DNA of 64,000 nucleotides from Akanthomyces muscarius (GCF_028009165.1 NC_079244.1:1178001-1242000), one strand, 5' to 3'. Shown: positions 34,500-46,450, counted from the stretch's first letter. Program-made: numbers and translations. Notes: generated from the sequence alone by a model not told the origin.

Positions 34500-36127
34500 C
34501 TATCTTTTATCAAATTTCAATTCGGTCATCTCTTCAACTGGAGCGTCGTCGTATTGTCTGACAAATCGCTCGCTGTGGGATTTGTGCAACACCGAGCTAT
34601 CCAAGATCTCACCCGTGGCTGAGCGAATAAAATCGACACGCATATTCTGAGCGTCTTCAAACCGCAGAGTGGCGTAGGCAAAATCCTCATTGTATGCGAA
34701 TGCGTTGTAGGGAGGAATCTCTTTAAACTCCTCCAAGCCTTCGATATTGCCGGTTCCGCCAGAAATGATGTACATGGGCGCTTTGGGGTCGTTGAGGCCG
34801 GCAGGATCTGCAACGCCATCGTAGACTGGCACGTAGCGTTGCGAGTTGTGGACGTGGCCAAAGACACCAGCATCGACACCGTACTCGTAGAAAAGCTTCT
34901 CAAAAGCAGCTTTGCAAGACACACATCCCGGACCGTTGGCCACATACCATGGGCGATGACCGGCCACGATAAGCCAGGGCGTGACGCTGCGATCAACAGA
35001 GGCGAGATCGGCTTTGAGAAATTGGAGCTGCTGATTGGGAGCACCAAAGGGCCCGCTGTCCAGCCCGTCGCTGCCACCGATTCCATCGGGAGCGTTCTCA
35101 AAGTCTGTCTCAGTATCGATCATAACCACGTGTGCCATGCCGTACTCGAAGGAGAACCAAAATGGGGGATTGGCGAGCTTCTGAGCCTTGTTAGCATTGA
35201 CCTTGGCTGTCTCGTCACCCGACTTTGATTCGAAAGCTGTAGGCATGTTATTGCCAAACCGGACCCGGAAATCTGTAAAGTTCTTCTGCCCCTCGGGGCA
35301 GAATTGGCTATAGTGATGATCCAGCTTGCAAGCGGCTTCGTGGTTGCCTGGGCTGACCATGTAGGGCTTCCGCTGCGAGATGGGGGCCAGCTGGAGATAA
35401 AACCTCTCGAGAATGGACGCGAAGGCGTTCTCGCCATCATCTCTGTTGGCTGGATTTTCAGCCCAAGTGTCCGCGTAGCCGAGATCACCAGGATGAATAA
35501 TGAGCTCATAGTCGTCAATCGTAGTAGCAAGTCGACCGATGGTAGTGTGATTCATGGACATGGGAATGTTAGGGATATTGTCGCGTCTACCATGATTTCT
35601 GCTAATGGTGTATCCGTCCTGGCCGTAAGCACCGAGATCGATGATGGCATTCATGCTGAATGGCGTCTTGTCGCCCGCTGCGCGTGGGCTAAGAAAGTGC
35701 TCGACATCCGACTGCCCACGCATGATCTTGTAGTAGTACTTGGTACCTGGTGCCAAGTTGCGGACCACTACCGAATGGAACCAAGTGCGCGAGCTCGGGT
35801 ATGTCACTGAAGTTTCATCGGCGCATACTGTATTGGCGAGCTCGGTCGCAGTTGTCCCCCACTGGATGCATGCCTGGTCCAGAGGCTCATATGTATTCCA
35901 GCTCACGGCCATGCCTGGGAAATTCGATTTCACGGTAAGCAGCGCGTTCCAAGCACAAGAGCGTCGAAGTTTTGTTTTATAGAATGCAACTCACTGTTGG
36001 GGCCGTCAATAGCAATACGCTGCTGGACTGGCGTTGCCAGGTCGGCCGGCTTGGGAGGGTAAGTCGCGGCCGCGAAGGCGCCAGCGGCGAATGCCATACA
36101 GGCCAAGAGACTCTGAGCATGGGTCAT
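34500..36127 (-). CDS. Secreted purple acid phosphatase
   Basis: Exons 36127-35995 and 35914-34500 give 515 residues. The 80-bp intron (GTGAGT to TTTCCCAG) joins AIDGPN to SMAVSWNTYEPLDQ, the start of the N-terminal fibronectin-like domain. Residues 1-20 form a signal peptide (hydrophobic core with an AFA-A cleavage site). The metallophosphoesterase domain carries the metal-ligand motifs GDLGYAD (about 188), GNHEAA (about 234), GHRPWY (about 361) and FGHVH (about 397). These are the Fe/Zn-type binuclear site of purple acid phosphatases. The enzyme would release phosphate from organic esters at acid pH in the cell wall or medium. It is divergent from another metallophosphoesterase gene 1.0 kb away. 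Confidence 0.93.
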
Positions 36128-37166
36128 TATGGCGGGATCTGCAAGGCGATATCTGGGGTATATCCGAGATCGAGATTCCCGACGCGAGAGAGCACCGCAG
36201 TTAGATACTTGGTCGCGACGAGAAAGGGGGTTTCTCGCAACCACACTTCCTGCCAGACTTTGGCTAGTCTAGGTGCCAAGTCATTCTCCTTTCAATGTTT
36301 GCTCAAAAGAAACGTTGAAAAAAAGCCGCTCGGCCCCTGTGTGGCGTACGTTCAAGGCTGTGTGGAACTAGGAACCCAGGCAGGAGCACTTGCGATGCTA
36401 GCTCATAATTTAGCTTGCTTGATCATAGAGCAGCCAATGGTGTTGGGTCTTTACGAGTGACAAGTGGTCATGAGATGCGCACACGTTCCCCTCACATAGC
36501 TGCGGAGGCGTTCGACTTCAGTCCATCGTCGCGTGATGCCAAGTTTTCTTACCCAGTCTCGCTCGTTGTCAATATGTCACCAAGAAGAGTAAAAGCTCGG
36601 TTTAGTTGTGCAAAACCTCAGCGGCAAAGGGCGAGTATGGGTATCTATCGCACGGGCAATACTGTAGCGTACTCTGTAGCGGCGGGCATACGGTGTAGTA
36701 CAGCGCTTCTCAGTATTGCCCTACACGGTCCTTTGGGTAGTTCTGTATGCATTTCCAGGGTAAATACTGGGCGCTTTATTGAACGCAGGTCTTGATTTTT
36801 CGTCGGATAGGCAGGTGTGCCTTCTCTTGGTCATATCTTTTATTCTCGTCGCCATGCTCACCATGGTAGATTCGCCATCTTAATTCTATGAAATTCGGGT
36901 GCTCTGTATTTCGGGCAAACAAAGAAAAATGCAAAGCCAGTGATGATGGCTTCGTCGCGTATCGGTAGTGGCTGGTAGTGGCTTATGTGTTGGAGTCACA
37001 GGATCGGTCGGCCAAGCGTCGGCCTAGTTGTCACCGGTACCTTGAGAGCTGAGAGCTGAGCTTCAGCCTCCTCGCTTCTCAGCTGCATCAACATTCCGAC
37101 TTTCAACGACAACCATCGCAAAGTCGCATCATAATCCGCATACATTCCGTCAATGTGTTTTTATAT
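36128..37166. promoter_or_regulatory. Divergent promoter between two metallophosphoesterase genes
   Basis: 1.04 kb separating the acid phosphatase and nucleotidase-like starts. It contains CACGTT at 36482-36487, a weak match to the E-box-type sites of fungal phosphate regulators, and an inverted repeat at 36654-36721. No gene was recognised within it. Confidence 0.4.
36654..36721. repeat. Inverted repeat, 11-base perfect arms
   Basis: GGGCAATACTG (36654-36664) is matched by its exact complement at 36711-36721, with a 46-base loop. GCG/CGC pairing continues inside after a small bulge. The loop also contains a direct repeat CTGTAGCG (36662 and 36674). It could be a hairpin in a transcript, a protein-binding palindrome, or a remnant of a small inverted-repeat element. 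Confidence 0.75.
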
Positions 37167-39138
37167 ATGATGCGATCCACGATGCAACAAAGCGTATTTC
37201 TGAGCGCTGCTCTGGCGCTCACGGCCCGCGCGGCGCAGCCTGGAGCTCTGGCGCCGGTCGCGGCGCCGCTACGAGACCTCAACTGGGGCCAGCTCAATTT
37301 CCTCCATACGACAGATACACATGGCTGGCTCGGCGGCCATCTCTTAGAGTATGCTACATATTCATCCGCCATGCCATATGGTACGGGTTCTTTAGGCTTG
37401 GGCTAACGCGCGCTGTCTCGATAGAGCACAATATTCGGCCGATTGGGGCGACTACATCTCTTTCTCAAAGCACCTTCGCAAGCATGCTGACGATAAAGGC
37501 GTCGATCTGCTGCTCGTCGACACTGGCGATCGGATCGAAGGCAACGGCTTGTTTGATGCATCTACACCCAAGGGCCTCTTTCAGTACGACATCTACCGCG
37601 AACAGGACGTCGACCTTCTCTGCATCGGCAACCACGAGCTGTACCAAGCTTACTCGGCAGACCGAGAGCTAAATACAACGGTACCGAACTATAAAGATAA
37701 ATATATCGCATCCAACCTCGATGTGATCGACCCCAAAACCGGCGAGCAAGTGCCACTGGCCCAGCGCTACAAAAGGTTTACAACCAAGAACCAAGGCATC
37801 GACATTGTCGCCTTTGGCTTCCTCTTTGACTTTACCGGCAATGCAAACAACTCGTTTGTGCAAAAGGTCGAAGATACCGTCAAAGAGCAGTGGTTCCAGA
37901 ATGCCATCAAGGAAAATACAAACGCCTTTGTGGTTATCGGCCATGTTGGCTTGCGAATGCCTGAATTCAAGACGATATTTACAGCTATCCGGAAGGAGAA
38001 CTGGGACACGCCGATCCTCTTCTTCGGTGGCCATGCCCATGTCCGCGATACCCGAAACTTTGATTCAAAATCTTTTGCCATGGCCTCGGGCCGGTATTTT
38101 GAGACTATCGGGTGGATGTCTGCGGATGGCATCAAGACCAATGATAACACTGCCCAGAGCGACGTTGGCGTAGCGGTTTCGGGTCCGAAGTTCACGCGCA
38201 GATACATTGACAATAACCTCTACGGCATGCACTACCACAGTGGCACCAATGTCTCGAGCTTCGACACCAAGCAGGGCAAGCGCGTCACCAACATGATTAC
38301 CAGAGCTCGCAAAGCTCTGGACCTTGACCACCAATTTGGATGCGCGCCGAAAACTCTCTGGATGTCGCGCGCCAAGTACCCTAGTGAGGATAGTATTTTC
38401 TCCTGGCTAGAGACGGAAGTGCTCCCTGACGTCGTTCAGCATCCAAAGCGCCAAGACAAGGCGCGCCTGGCCATCCTGAACACGGGCGGCATCCGCTTCG
38501 ACATCTTCAAAGGACCATTCACCAGGGATAGCACATACATTGTGAGCCCTTTTGTTAGCAAGTTCAACTACATCCCCGACGTGCCATACAGTATCGCCAA
38601 GAACATCATTACTCTGCTTAATGGTGCGGATAAAATCTTTGCCGAGGCTGGGCGGGAGACAAAGTTCCTCACCATCCCTCAGCAAATGTTTACTGCTGAG
38701 CAAGAGGCAAAGTTGGACATTGATATGGAAGCCCCCACTGAAGCTGCCGTGAAACCAGATGAAAAGCCCGACGCGGAGTATGAACGCCTTGAACTTCGCA
38801 GCGCTGGCAATGGCGACGACGATGTCGACCTTCCGTTGACAGAAGGCTACACAACCATCGACGATATCGGAAAGGACGGCGATGACACTGTTCACAAGGC
38901 CGTAGAGTTTAACAATGTCCCCAACTGCATCCAGTCCAAGATTGGCTTCCCCGAAGACGGCAGCGAGCCCGAGACTGTGGACCTGGTCTTCCTCGACTTC
39001 GTCCAGCCGTGGATCGTCATTGCCCTCAAGTTCTCTGGTGGCACACAGGGCGCAGAGGACGTGCAAAAGTACATTGATGGTACTTTTACGTACAAGCTTT
39101 CCGAGTGGATCAAGAAAAACTGGCAGGGCGACTGCTAA
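37167..39138 (+). CDS. Secreted/vacuolar 5'-nucleotidase-like metallophosphoesterase (YHR202W-like)
   Basis: Exons 37167-37348 and 37425-39138 give 631 residues. The 76-bp intron (GTATGC to CGATAG, GCTAAC branch) joins GGHLLE to AQYSADW. The N-terminus [20 protein letters not shown] is a signal peptide; in-frame ATGs at 37170 and 37182 are alternatives. The calcineurin-like phosphoesterase motifs are TTDTHGW (about 49), VDTGDRIEG (about 93), GNHELYQ (about 128), VIGHVG (about 198) and GGHAHVRD (about 262). The C-terminal half matches the 5'-nucleotidase C domain, with [19 protein letters not shown] as the substrate-side loop. The closest yeast relative in layout is YHR202W. It probably hydrolyses nucleotides or cyclic nucleotides in the secretory route or vacuole. 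Confidence 0.9.
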
Positions 39139-39441
39139 GCTCACAGATTTGGCTTGCAACTTGACATACAGTTACATATAGTAGAGGGTACCAACATAGA
39201 GCCGTTGGATAATCTAGATTGGAGCGTACTTGACTTGGATTTCTGATAGTTTAGCACTTGTTTTCCAAATGCTCGCTTTTTCAATCGACTTGACAATTTT
39301 TTTCATGCATACATTACATCAAAACAGACATCTTATGATTCGTACTAAATTCTTAATGATACTACACAACGCGCCGTCTATATCCTTCCTTTCTACTACC
39401 GCCCCTTTTCATCTTTTTTGGATTAAATATCATACGCTCGT
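39139..39441. other. Convergent intergenic region
   Basis: 303 AT-rich bases between two convergent stops, presumably two 3' untranslated regions. Nothing else was seen. Confidence 0.5.
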
Positions 39442-42408
39442 CTAGATGAATGCCTCCCATCTGCGGTTGATCTGGCTACGGCGGACCTGAGAAGACGGGT
39501 TAGTTTATTACTAAAGAGTGCAATATGACGAACGGGTGCCACATACCATGGGACCCAGAAACAAGACACCGGCGGTGAGCGCCAAAACGGTAGCGACAAG
39601 AGTCAGCTTGTTGAAGCCCTTGCCCAGGATATCGAAGAGGCCGCTAGGTACAACGCGCGTGCCATAGACATCGATGCCGTACGCGATGAGCAAGCTCGTG
39701 CTCTCCACGACGGCGGGCGAAGTCGTGAAGCCGTCGACGCCGAGAATCTCCCAGTCATGCGAGAGGATGTTGCGCGAGTCAATCTCGATGGCGGGCATGT
39801 ACCGGGGAAGGCCCTCGGCCTCGATCTCGCTGGCCGTGGGATCGCGGCCGACGGGGCGGCGGGGGTCGAGCAGGATGCGCGGCAGGGCCACGACGGCGTG
39901 CGACTCGGGGAGGTAGGCGACAATGTTGCGGTTGGCGATGCCCTGGCGCGTCTGCGTCACGGCGAGCTTGCTGAGCGGCTGCGAGACGACCCAGCTCTGC
40001 GAAGCGACAAAAGGCAGCGCGACGCCGAGCGGGTTCTCAACGGGCGCCAGCGAGGAGAACTTTTCGCTGTCGCCGAGCGGGCCGCGGTCGTTGGGCGTCT
40101 CGGACTCGTACAGGTCGGACACGACAATCTGGTAGCCGTGGATAGAGCGGCCTGAGTCATCGTTGAGCTTGTACTGACCAAAGAAGGAACAGGCGAACCA
40201 GTTCTCCGACATGGTGCAGGAGACGGACTTAACGGCGTCGACGCCCTCGTGGGTCTCGGCGGCGAGGACCTGCCCGGAGATGGTGTCGACGAGCTTGACG
40301 GACAGGACAGATGTCTTGTCGTCGACAAAGGCGACGACGGCCGTGTTGGGGTTCAGGTACTTGTACTGGACCTGCCTGTCACCGAGAACGCGGCCAATGG
40401 ACGCAGCGACATCGTGGGTAGGTAGCGTGGCTACATCCACAATGCGCTGGCCAGCCACGGCCTTGATCTCCCAGATATCCTGCTTCTTGGCCTTCTTTCC
40501 ATCCGCCACAATCTTGATGCCCTTGACAGATTCATCCTCGCCGCGGACGATGAAGGTCTGATCATCGAGCTGGCCGCCGAGAGTCTGGTCGACGGGGTTG
40601 CCGTCAGGACCAAGCGCGAGAATCCAAGCTGATGCCTCGCCGTCAAGAATAGCGGTGCTGGATATAATTGGTGTGGTGGACTCAGCCGGCTTGACGTCCT
40701 CAACGTGGCCATCGGTAGCTCGGATTAGAACAGACTCGCCACGTGATCCACGCATGGCAACAACGCCAGTGTCATCGGTCACAGCGAATCCCTTTACAGA
40801 AAGCGATTCGCCAGCGGCCTGTGGCAGAACATCCTTGGTCCAAAGGACGGCGCCCTTGTTGCCAGTGTCCACGCCGTAGAAGCGGCCACGACGGGTGGCC
40901 AGCACGACAATCTTGTTGAAGCCGAAAACGTCTGCGTAGAGGTTGCCAGCACTGGAAGTAGGCTCGTCACCTGCGATACTTGCCAGGATTCTGCCCGGGA
41001 TAGAGACCAGGTAGCCCGGGAGGTACTGGAGATCGTCGATATGACGCACAAGACGGTTGACATAAGCGCTGATGGGGTTAGTATCAGCCTCTCCGGCGAG
41101 GACCTTGGCCAGGTCCTCCTGTTCAGGTATCTCGGCCCAAGCTGCAGCCACACTGCCGCTAAGTCCCTCGTGACGGACCCAGTCCCTCTCGCCGTTTCGA
41201 ATTTGGATCCAGTCGTGATCTTCCGTGAGGATGGCAACACGCACAGCGTACTCGCTGCCAGACTTGTGGATGACTTCAGAGACGGAGTGAATAGGCTTCA
41301 CAGCGCCATCGAGCTGTATCTTCCATCGCGCGACGCCTTCGTGGGAGTCAGAGGGAAGTACTTGGATTTCGTCGCCGGTAACTCGCGTGAACCAGACGTT
41401 GGCTCCCTCGCAGCTGGTAGAGAAAGAACCGCGTCCTTGAAGCTGGGGCAGTTCGTGCGTCTTCTTGATCTGAGCGTTCTTGATATCAACACTGAAGACC
41501 TCGGCCCGATTGCCAGACTTGGAAGCCGTGTGGACCAAGAAGCGAGCCTGGGATTCTTTGAGGTAAGGTGCCTGGATATCAACAAACTCCACGTCGGGCG
41601 CCAGCGCAATATCATGCTTGGTTTTGGTGCCGAGAATCTGGATGCTGAGTTTGTCGTTACCCTTCCAAGCAACGATTGGGGCGGCAGAGTTGCCGCCCAC
41701 AAACATGACATCCTCGGCCGTCGCAACGTCACCCTTGGTACCAACAGTCCATTGATCCGCACGCTTACCAGTGCTAGGGTCCACCGAAGTGGTCTTGACG
41801 CTGTAGGACGAGGGAGACCCATGTAGGCTGACAATGTATATGCTCGCGATATCGGTCGAAACTTGGAGGGGGACGTCCTTGGTCGATTCGCGGAACTCCC
41901 ACATCACCGTGCCCAGGCCGCCATGAAGGCGTCGCAGGACCGTGGTGCCGTCCTCTTCAAAGAGCACAACCACATCTTTGCGCGACGTGTCGGTCACTTC
42001 AATGACTTCCACATCCCGAGCCTCTCCGTGAAACTCTATCTCCCAGACGTTTCGCCCAGTCAAGCCGTTCCACGCTTGGACGCGGGGACCCTGGGCGGTA
42101 GCTACCCACTCCTCATCGGCAGGAGCTCGAAGGTGCCCGGCGCTGCTGGAGAGGTCATCGGAGAGCTGATGGCGCCATACTGTCTCGCCGCTGGCCGGGT
42201 TGATGGCGCCGACGACACCTAGATCGCTCAGTGTGTAGAGAAGGCTGGCCTTGGTGCCGAGCTTCGGTCGATGGTAGAAGGTCGCTTCGCGCTGTGGGAT
42301 GCCGACTAACGAGTGATGGAAATCAATGTGGCCGACTTCATCCTTGAAGATAGCTGCTCCTAGCGCCGAGAGGCCTAACAGGAGCGCTGATTGGAATTGG
42401 CGCCGCAT
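39442..42408 (-). CDS. emc1: ER membrane protein complex subunit 1 (EMC1)
   Basis: Exons 42408-39547 and 39486-39442 give 968 residues. The 60-bp intron (GTATGT to TTCTCAG, branch AACTAAC) lies just before the end and joins FLGPM to VRRSQINRRW, the usual basic cytosolic tail of EMC1. A signal peptide begins at the chosen ATG (RRQFQSALLLGLSALGAAIF). A large lumenal PQQ-like beta-propeller region follows (IFKDEVGHIDFHHSLVG; SGETVWRHQL). The C-terminal DUF1620 domain contains RDIL-type and EAEGLPRYMPAIEIDS segments. One membrane helix lies at about 933-952. EMC1 is the main scaffold of the complex that inserts tail-anchored and multipass proteins into the ER. The frame is open 44 codons further upstream to an ATG at 42540, but that extension lacks a better signal. 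Confidence 0.93.
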
Positions 42409-44671
42409 AGTCGACGAGATTGATCGGAGGTTTGTACGACTCTTTCTCGGAGTGCCTGGAGTCGAGAGCTCATGCAGCTGCGAGCTGGCCAACTGAAGAA
42501 GCTTAGTCATCGTGAACGCCACCAACACATCCAAGAACATGATGGGATGCCCCTTGAATATTTAGCATTAATTGCAATAAAAGTATTTTTAAAACTATTT
42601 TCTTCTCAATCGACCTTGAACAGGATTTTGACCTGTCGGGGGTTTTTGCCCCGTAGTCTTCCGCTGCGGATTGATCACAGCTTCCACAACAATTCCAGGC
42701 TAGTCTCAGAAGTTCGTGGAAGCGATTACACAGACAGCGACGATATACTGGAGGTGATGCGGTAAAAGCCCCCAGCTTTACAGTAATAATTTTGAATCGG
42801 ATCTTCATTTCTTGCTTTCATTTCTTCTTTTTTTCCCTCACGGAACAAATACAAGACGCTATCGAGCTCGCTGCATGCTTCAGTCGCTTAGCAGCACGAA
42901 GCTGAGCTTTGCTTAATGCTGACTGTTCTAGAAAGACCAAGCAAGACTTAAAAGACTTCTGAACGCACATGAGTCATCCTGTCTCCTGGTCGCATCTGCA
43001 TGTGCGTACACCTGCTGTAGTGTCGCATCGTGTGAGTGCGGTCATGTGGTGGAGTTTATCTACATTGAATAGCGCAGCCGACTGTGGCGCTCGAGGCCAC
43101 TAGAGAGCAACTATACTTTAATGTTTGCTCTTATGTATTCTAGGCACCATTCCGCCCAATAAAATGAATCAGTATTTCCTTTTCACGAATCGCGTCATCG
43201 TTGAACTTTTTCCACTTCCGTATCCTGTTCGGGTATACCGGCGCCGTTGCGGGCAGTTCGTGAGTTGACCGTTCTTGAAAGTACGGCTGCTCACTACGTC
43301 ACAATAGTTCGGTGCAAGTTTTAGCCTAAAAGGGACAACACTGTCTAAAACTGCATGCCAATAGATGTCTAAATATAGGGCGCTGAATCTCTTTCACACA
43401 AGTGCAGGGCGTCGACGGCGGCCTCGCCGGTGGGGCCGCTCATGCGACCCGGCCGAGAGACCGGAGCCCAGGTCATTTGACCAGCCTCCAGGTAATCGGT
43501 GACCTCATGCCTGCGGGAACCTATCCTGAAACCTCTGGGCTGAATCTTTCTTCTACTCAGTTTGTTCACCTTTCTCTTTATCGAGACCCCATGCGAAGCG
43601 AAATCTGAAGGATCTGCGCAGTCTTCCGATGGCGGCCCTGGCTTGGAGGCCTGGCACTATTTCCACTTCACGCCAACATCCTACACAGCCCCGTACAGTC
43701 TTTTTCGTTCTGGTCATCATGTCTGTTCTAGAGATGAGGGCAGGTCGTATGACCAATAATGGTGCCCGCGGCCCTTGCATGCGCCATCCCGTCTTTCGCC
43801 ATGTGCTTCTGTCGGCTCGCCCTGTCTCTGCCACAGTTCTTGTGGTGGCAAAATATGTAGAAACTATGCCCCGGCCGAACTGCACTTAGTGTATGCCGCG
43901 CATATGCAAGAAATACGAGAAAGTTCATATCAAGTGTCAGATCTCTGTACTAACTAGTTGCGTTGCTGTCGGGTAAGCACCAGCGCGTCAACCGCCGATT
44001 CTGCCTCTAACAAACCGTTCATGCGTCGCCATATACCATGCCGGTTCCCAACGCATTAGGCCGGGCATGATTTCAGGTTTTTCCACACTTTGTACTCTTT
44101 TATCAACATTGCGATTCTTCTTTCTCGTTTGCGCAGCCCAAGCCACCATCTGGCCGCTACTATGGCCGGTCTCAACGGTCGCGACCATGCCGGCCCGTCA
44201 GGCAGTATGGGGGGCTACCTTCGCCTCCTTGAACAAAAGAACAAGTTAAATACATGGTATATTTCCTGTGTTCTTAGATACAATGAAGTTTTTTTCCCGT
44301 CATCATCACAGTCATACCCTCCTGTGGCCCCATTGCAGTATTCTTTCTTTCCCTTTCACCTTGGTCAACTCGAATGCTGGTGTGATCACCTGCTCCTATT
44401 GTTCATCTTCATCATTCACCTGCGCAGCCCTGTGAGACTTGGTCTGTCCCAAAATCTGCTGCCTTGACCAGCCCACACTTTGTCACTGCACCTGCCCTTG
44501 CGAAGGTTCTCCCAGAAGACGCGACGCCCCTGTCAGCAGCCTCGCTCTGCGCAGTCAGACTACCCCCTCGCAAGAGGCAAAACAGTCGCCTGTTCAAGCT
44601 CATTAAGCCTCAGTTCCAGATACGCAGGGGCTTCTTAGTACTTAGTCTGTCTGTCTTGCCTCTTCGCCAGC
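42409..44671. other. Gene-free region
   Basis: 2.3 kb containing the EMC1 promoter and the leader of the next gene. Short frames near 43553-43957 are unrecognisable. The final 600 bases are C/T-rich, consistent with a promoter or leader for the plus-strand gene at 44989. Confidence 0.4.
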
Positions 44672-45124
44672 ATGGGTTATTCCTACTCCTACATCTTCCC
44701 AAATGCTCAACAGTACGACGATCATCGCTATTCTACCAAAGTTCGCATTGAGACACCAGACTTAAGCTTTTCAAGTTCCAACTACACTTCGAATCCAACA
44801 TCAATCCGAGTACGGTCCTCCGCTTGCAGTCCACGCGACGAGCAGTACTACGACTACCACCACGACTACCACCACGACTACTGCTACGGCGCCGGACCTT
44901 CGTATCCGGCATACTCTTCAAACTGGGAGCACAACAGAGCGGCGTCGCCACGGCTGCACAGTCAGCGGATAAGAATCCGAAGCGACGCATGTCTAGACGA
45001 ATCACCATCGAGACATCCACATCGGGGCAGCAATACGTATCAATACAGCGGTCGCGATCGGGCAGTCGTCAGACCAGTCAATACCTCCACCCGCCGCACC
45101 ACCATCACCATCACGACTATGTAA
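44672..45124 (+). CDS. Overlapping upstream reading frame, 150 residues (uncertain)
   Basis: An ATG at 44672 opens a frame of 150 codons that runs into the start of the coiled-coil gene in a different frame, overlapping it by 136 bases. It encodes a Tyr/Ser/His/Arg-rich peptide with a repeated HHDYHHDY segment. The segment TKVRIETPDLSFSSSN resembles RITIETSTSGQQYVS of the downstream protein, so it may share ancestry. A phase-0 intron from GTACGG (about 44810) to GCACAG (about 44960) would fuse the two frames. Without transcript data I cannot decide between an upstream exon, a regulatory upstream frame and a chance frame. Confidence 0.3.
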   Translation: MGYSYSYIFPNAQQYDDHRYSTKVRIETPDLSFSSSNYTSNPTSIRVRSSACSPRDEQYYDYHHDYHHDYCYGAGPSYPAYSSNWEHNRAASPRLHSQRIRIRSDACLDESPSRHPHRGSNTYQYSGRDRAVVRPVNTSTRRTTITITTM

Positions 45125-45684
45125 GAATTCTTAGAGAAACATGGAATCGAATGGTGGAAAGAGACACGGCACTAGACAAAACAAACAAGGGCCTTGTCTG
45201 CGAAGTCGAGAATTTAAAGAAGGCCTTGGCAGCGGCTCAGGCGGAAACCCATCGCTTAGGCAGCGTCGTCATCCCTCAGCTCGAGTGCCAGATTGCCAAC
45301 TTGAGTGCCGAAAATGAAACATTGAGACGCCAACTACAAAACACAACTGGAAGGCATGTTCGGCATCCTGCCGAGGTTGAGGCTTTGCGCATACGAATCT
45401 GCCATCAAGACAAGGAGATTAAAGACTTGAAATGCGACAAGGCCAGCCTGGAACGAAGACTCGAAGATCTTCTGCGGCAGATAAGTCAGCACCGATGCGG
45501 TGGGTGCGGTGGAGGCTGCAGCAGCAGAATAGAAGAACTCGTGCGCGATGCGGCACAATGGAAAGACAAGTTCTTTGACATGCAAGATCGACGAAATGCT
45601 CTCTCTGATTTGGCAGATGCGCAAGAGAGAAAGATTCGGGCATATGAAGATATACTTCGTCGAAACGGATTCATTTGTCCTTGA
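44989..45684 (+). CDS. Coiled-coil protein of unknown function
   Basis: 231 residues from the ATG at 44989, intronless in this model. The N-terminus (MSRRITIETSTSGQQYVS) and a run of six histidines (about 40-45) precede RETWNRMVERDTAL. From about residue 60 to 165 there is long coiled coil (ENLKKALAAAQAETHRLGSV; ALRIRICHQDKEIKDLKCDK). A Cys/Gly knot, HRCGGCGGGCSS, at about 177-188 interrupts it. A second helical segment ends in RKIRAYEDILRRNGFI. I recall similar short coiled-coil proteins in Fusarium and relatives, annotated only as hypothetical. The Cys cluster could bind metal or form disulfides. The frame is open upstream without ATG to 44824, so a spliced upstream exon is possible. Confidence 0.65.
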   Translation: MSRRITIETSTSGQQYVSIQRSRSGSRQTSQYLHPPHHHHHHDYVRILRETWNRMVERDTALDKTNKGLVCEVENLKKALAAAQAETHRLGSVVIPQLECQIANLSAENETLRRQLQNTTGRHVRHPAEVEALRIRICHQDKEIKDLKCDKASLERRLEDLLRQISQHRCGGCGGGCSSRIEELVRDAAQWKDKFFDMQDRRNALSDLADAQERKIRAYEDILRRNGFICP

Positions 45685-46450
45685 TGTTTCATGTTTGTTT
45701 TTATTTGTTTGCATTGTATTCTTTAGATATCGGCCGGGCGCTAGGCTTTGGATCCGTTTACGTATTGAAATGGGGAAATAGCAGTGTCTGTGCAGCGCCT
45801 CTTTTTTTTTATTAGGTTATGGTATTTAATTTAGTAAATTCTACCAACTGTCCTTCCTATTGGAATCTAAATCTAAGTGGTAATATTTCTGCACATTCTC
45901 TGAGCTAAAAGCGACGGGCAGGTACAGACACTCACATACTAGCATAAAACAGCGTAAACGAGACACTCCGAGCTCCGCGCCACAATAATGGTTAATCCAT
46001 CCGGTCATATCTTGGTGCTACCTTCTTGACATAAGTTCACGGCCATCGTCGACAACAGTTACTCGCAACCTCCACCAGTGCAATGTTCTGCTTTGCACTC
46101 TGTGCCGCACGAGCAATGGGAAGGGTTAGAGACTCTTGCACAACAACCACTCACGCAGGCGAATTACCCAAGGTCTTGTCTAATCGTTCTAATAGGAGTT
46201 AAATCTCGGTCAGCTTTGTTGGGTAATTGAAACACTGCACATTTCATTTCACAGTCATGACGCAACACTAGCAAAATATTTGAATTCAATCACAATTTTT
46301 TCCGAGCCCAGCGACCTCTCCGTGTAAGACAGCTAATCGGCTTCACACAGACTCTCGTATAATTGCAAATCTCGCCTTTTCGCCATCAAATAATATTTGC
46401 GTAATATGAATGGCTCCCTCGTTTATGTTGTCGCGGCGGATGGTTTGCGC
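45685..46450. other. AT-rich convergent intergenic region
   Basis: 766 bases with T-runs between the coiled-coil gene and the stop of the Cry-like gene. No coding or structural feature was recognised. Confidence 0.45.
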
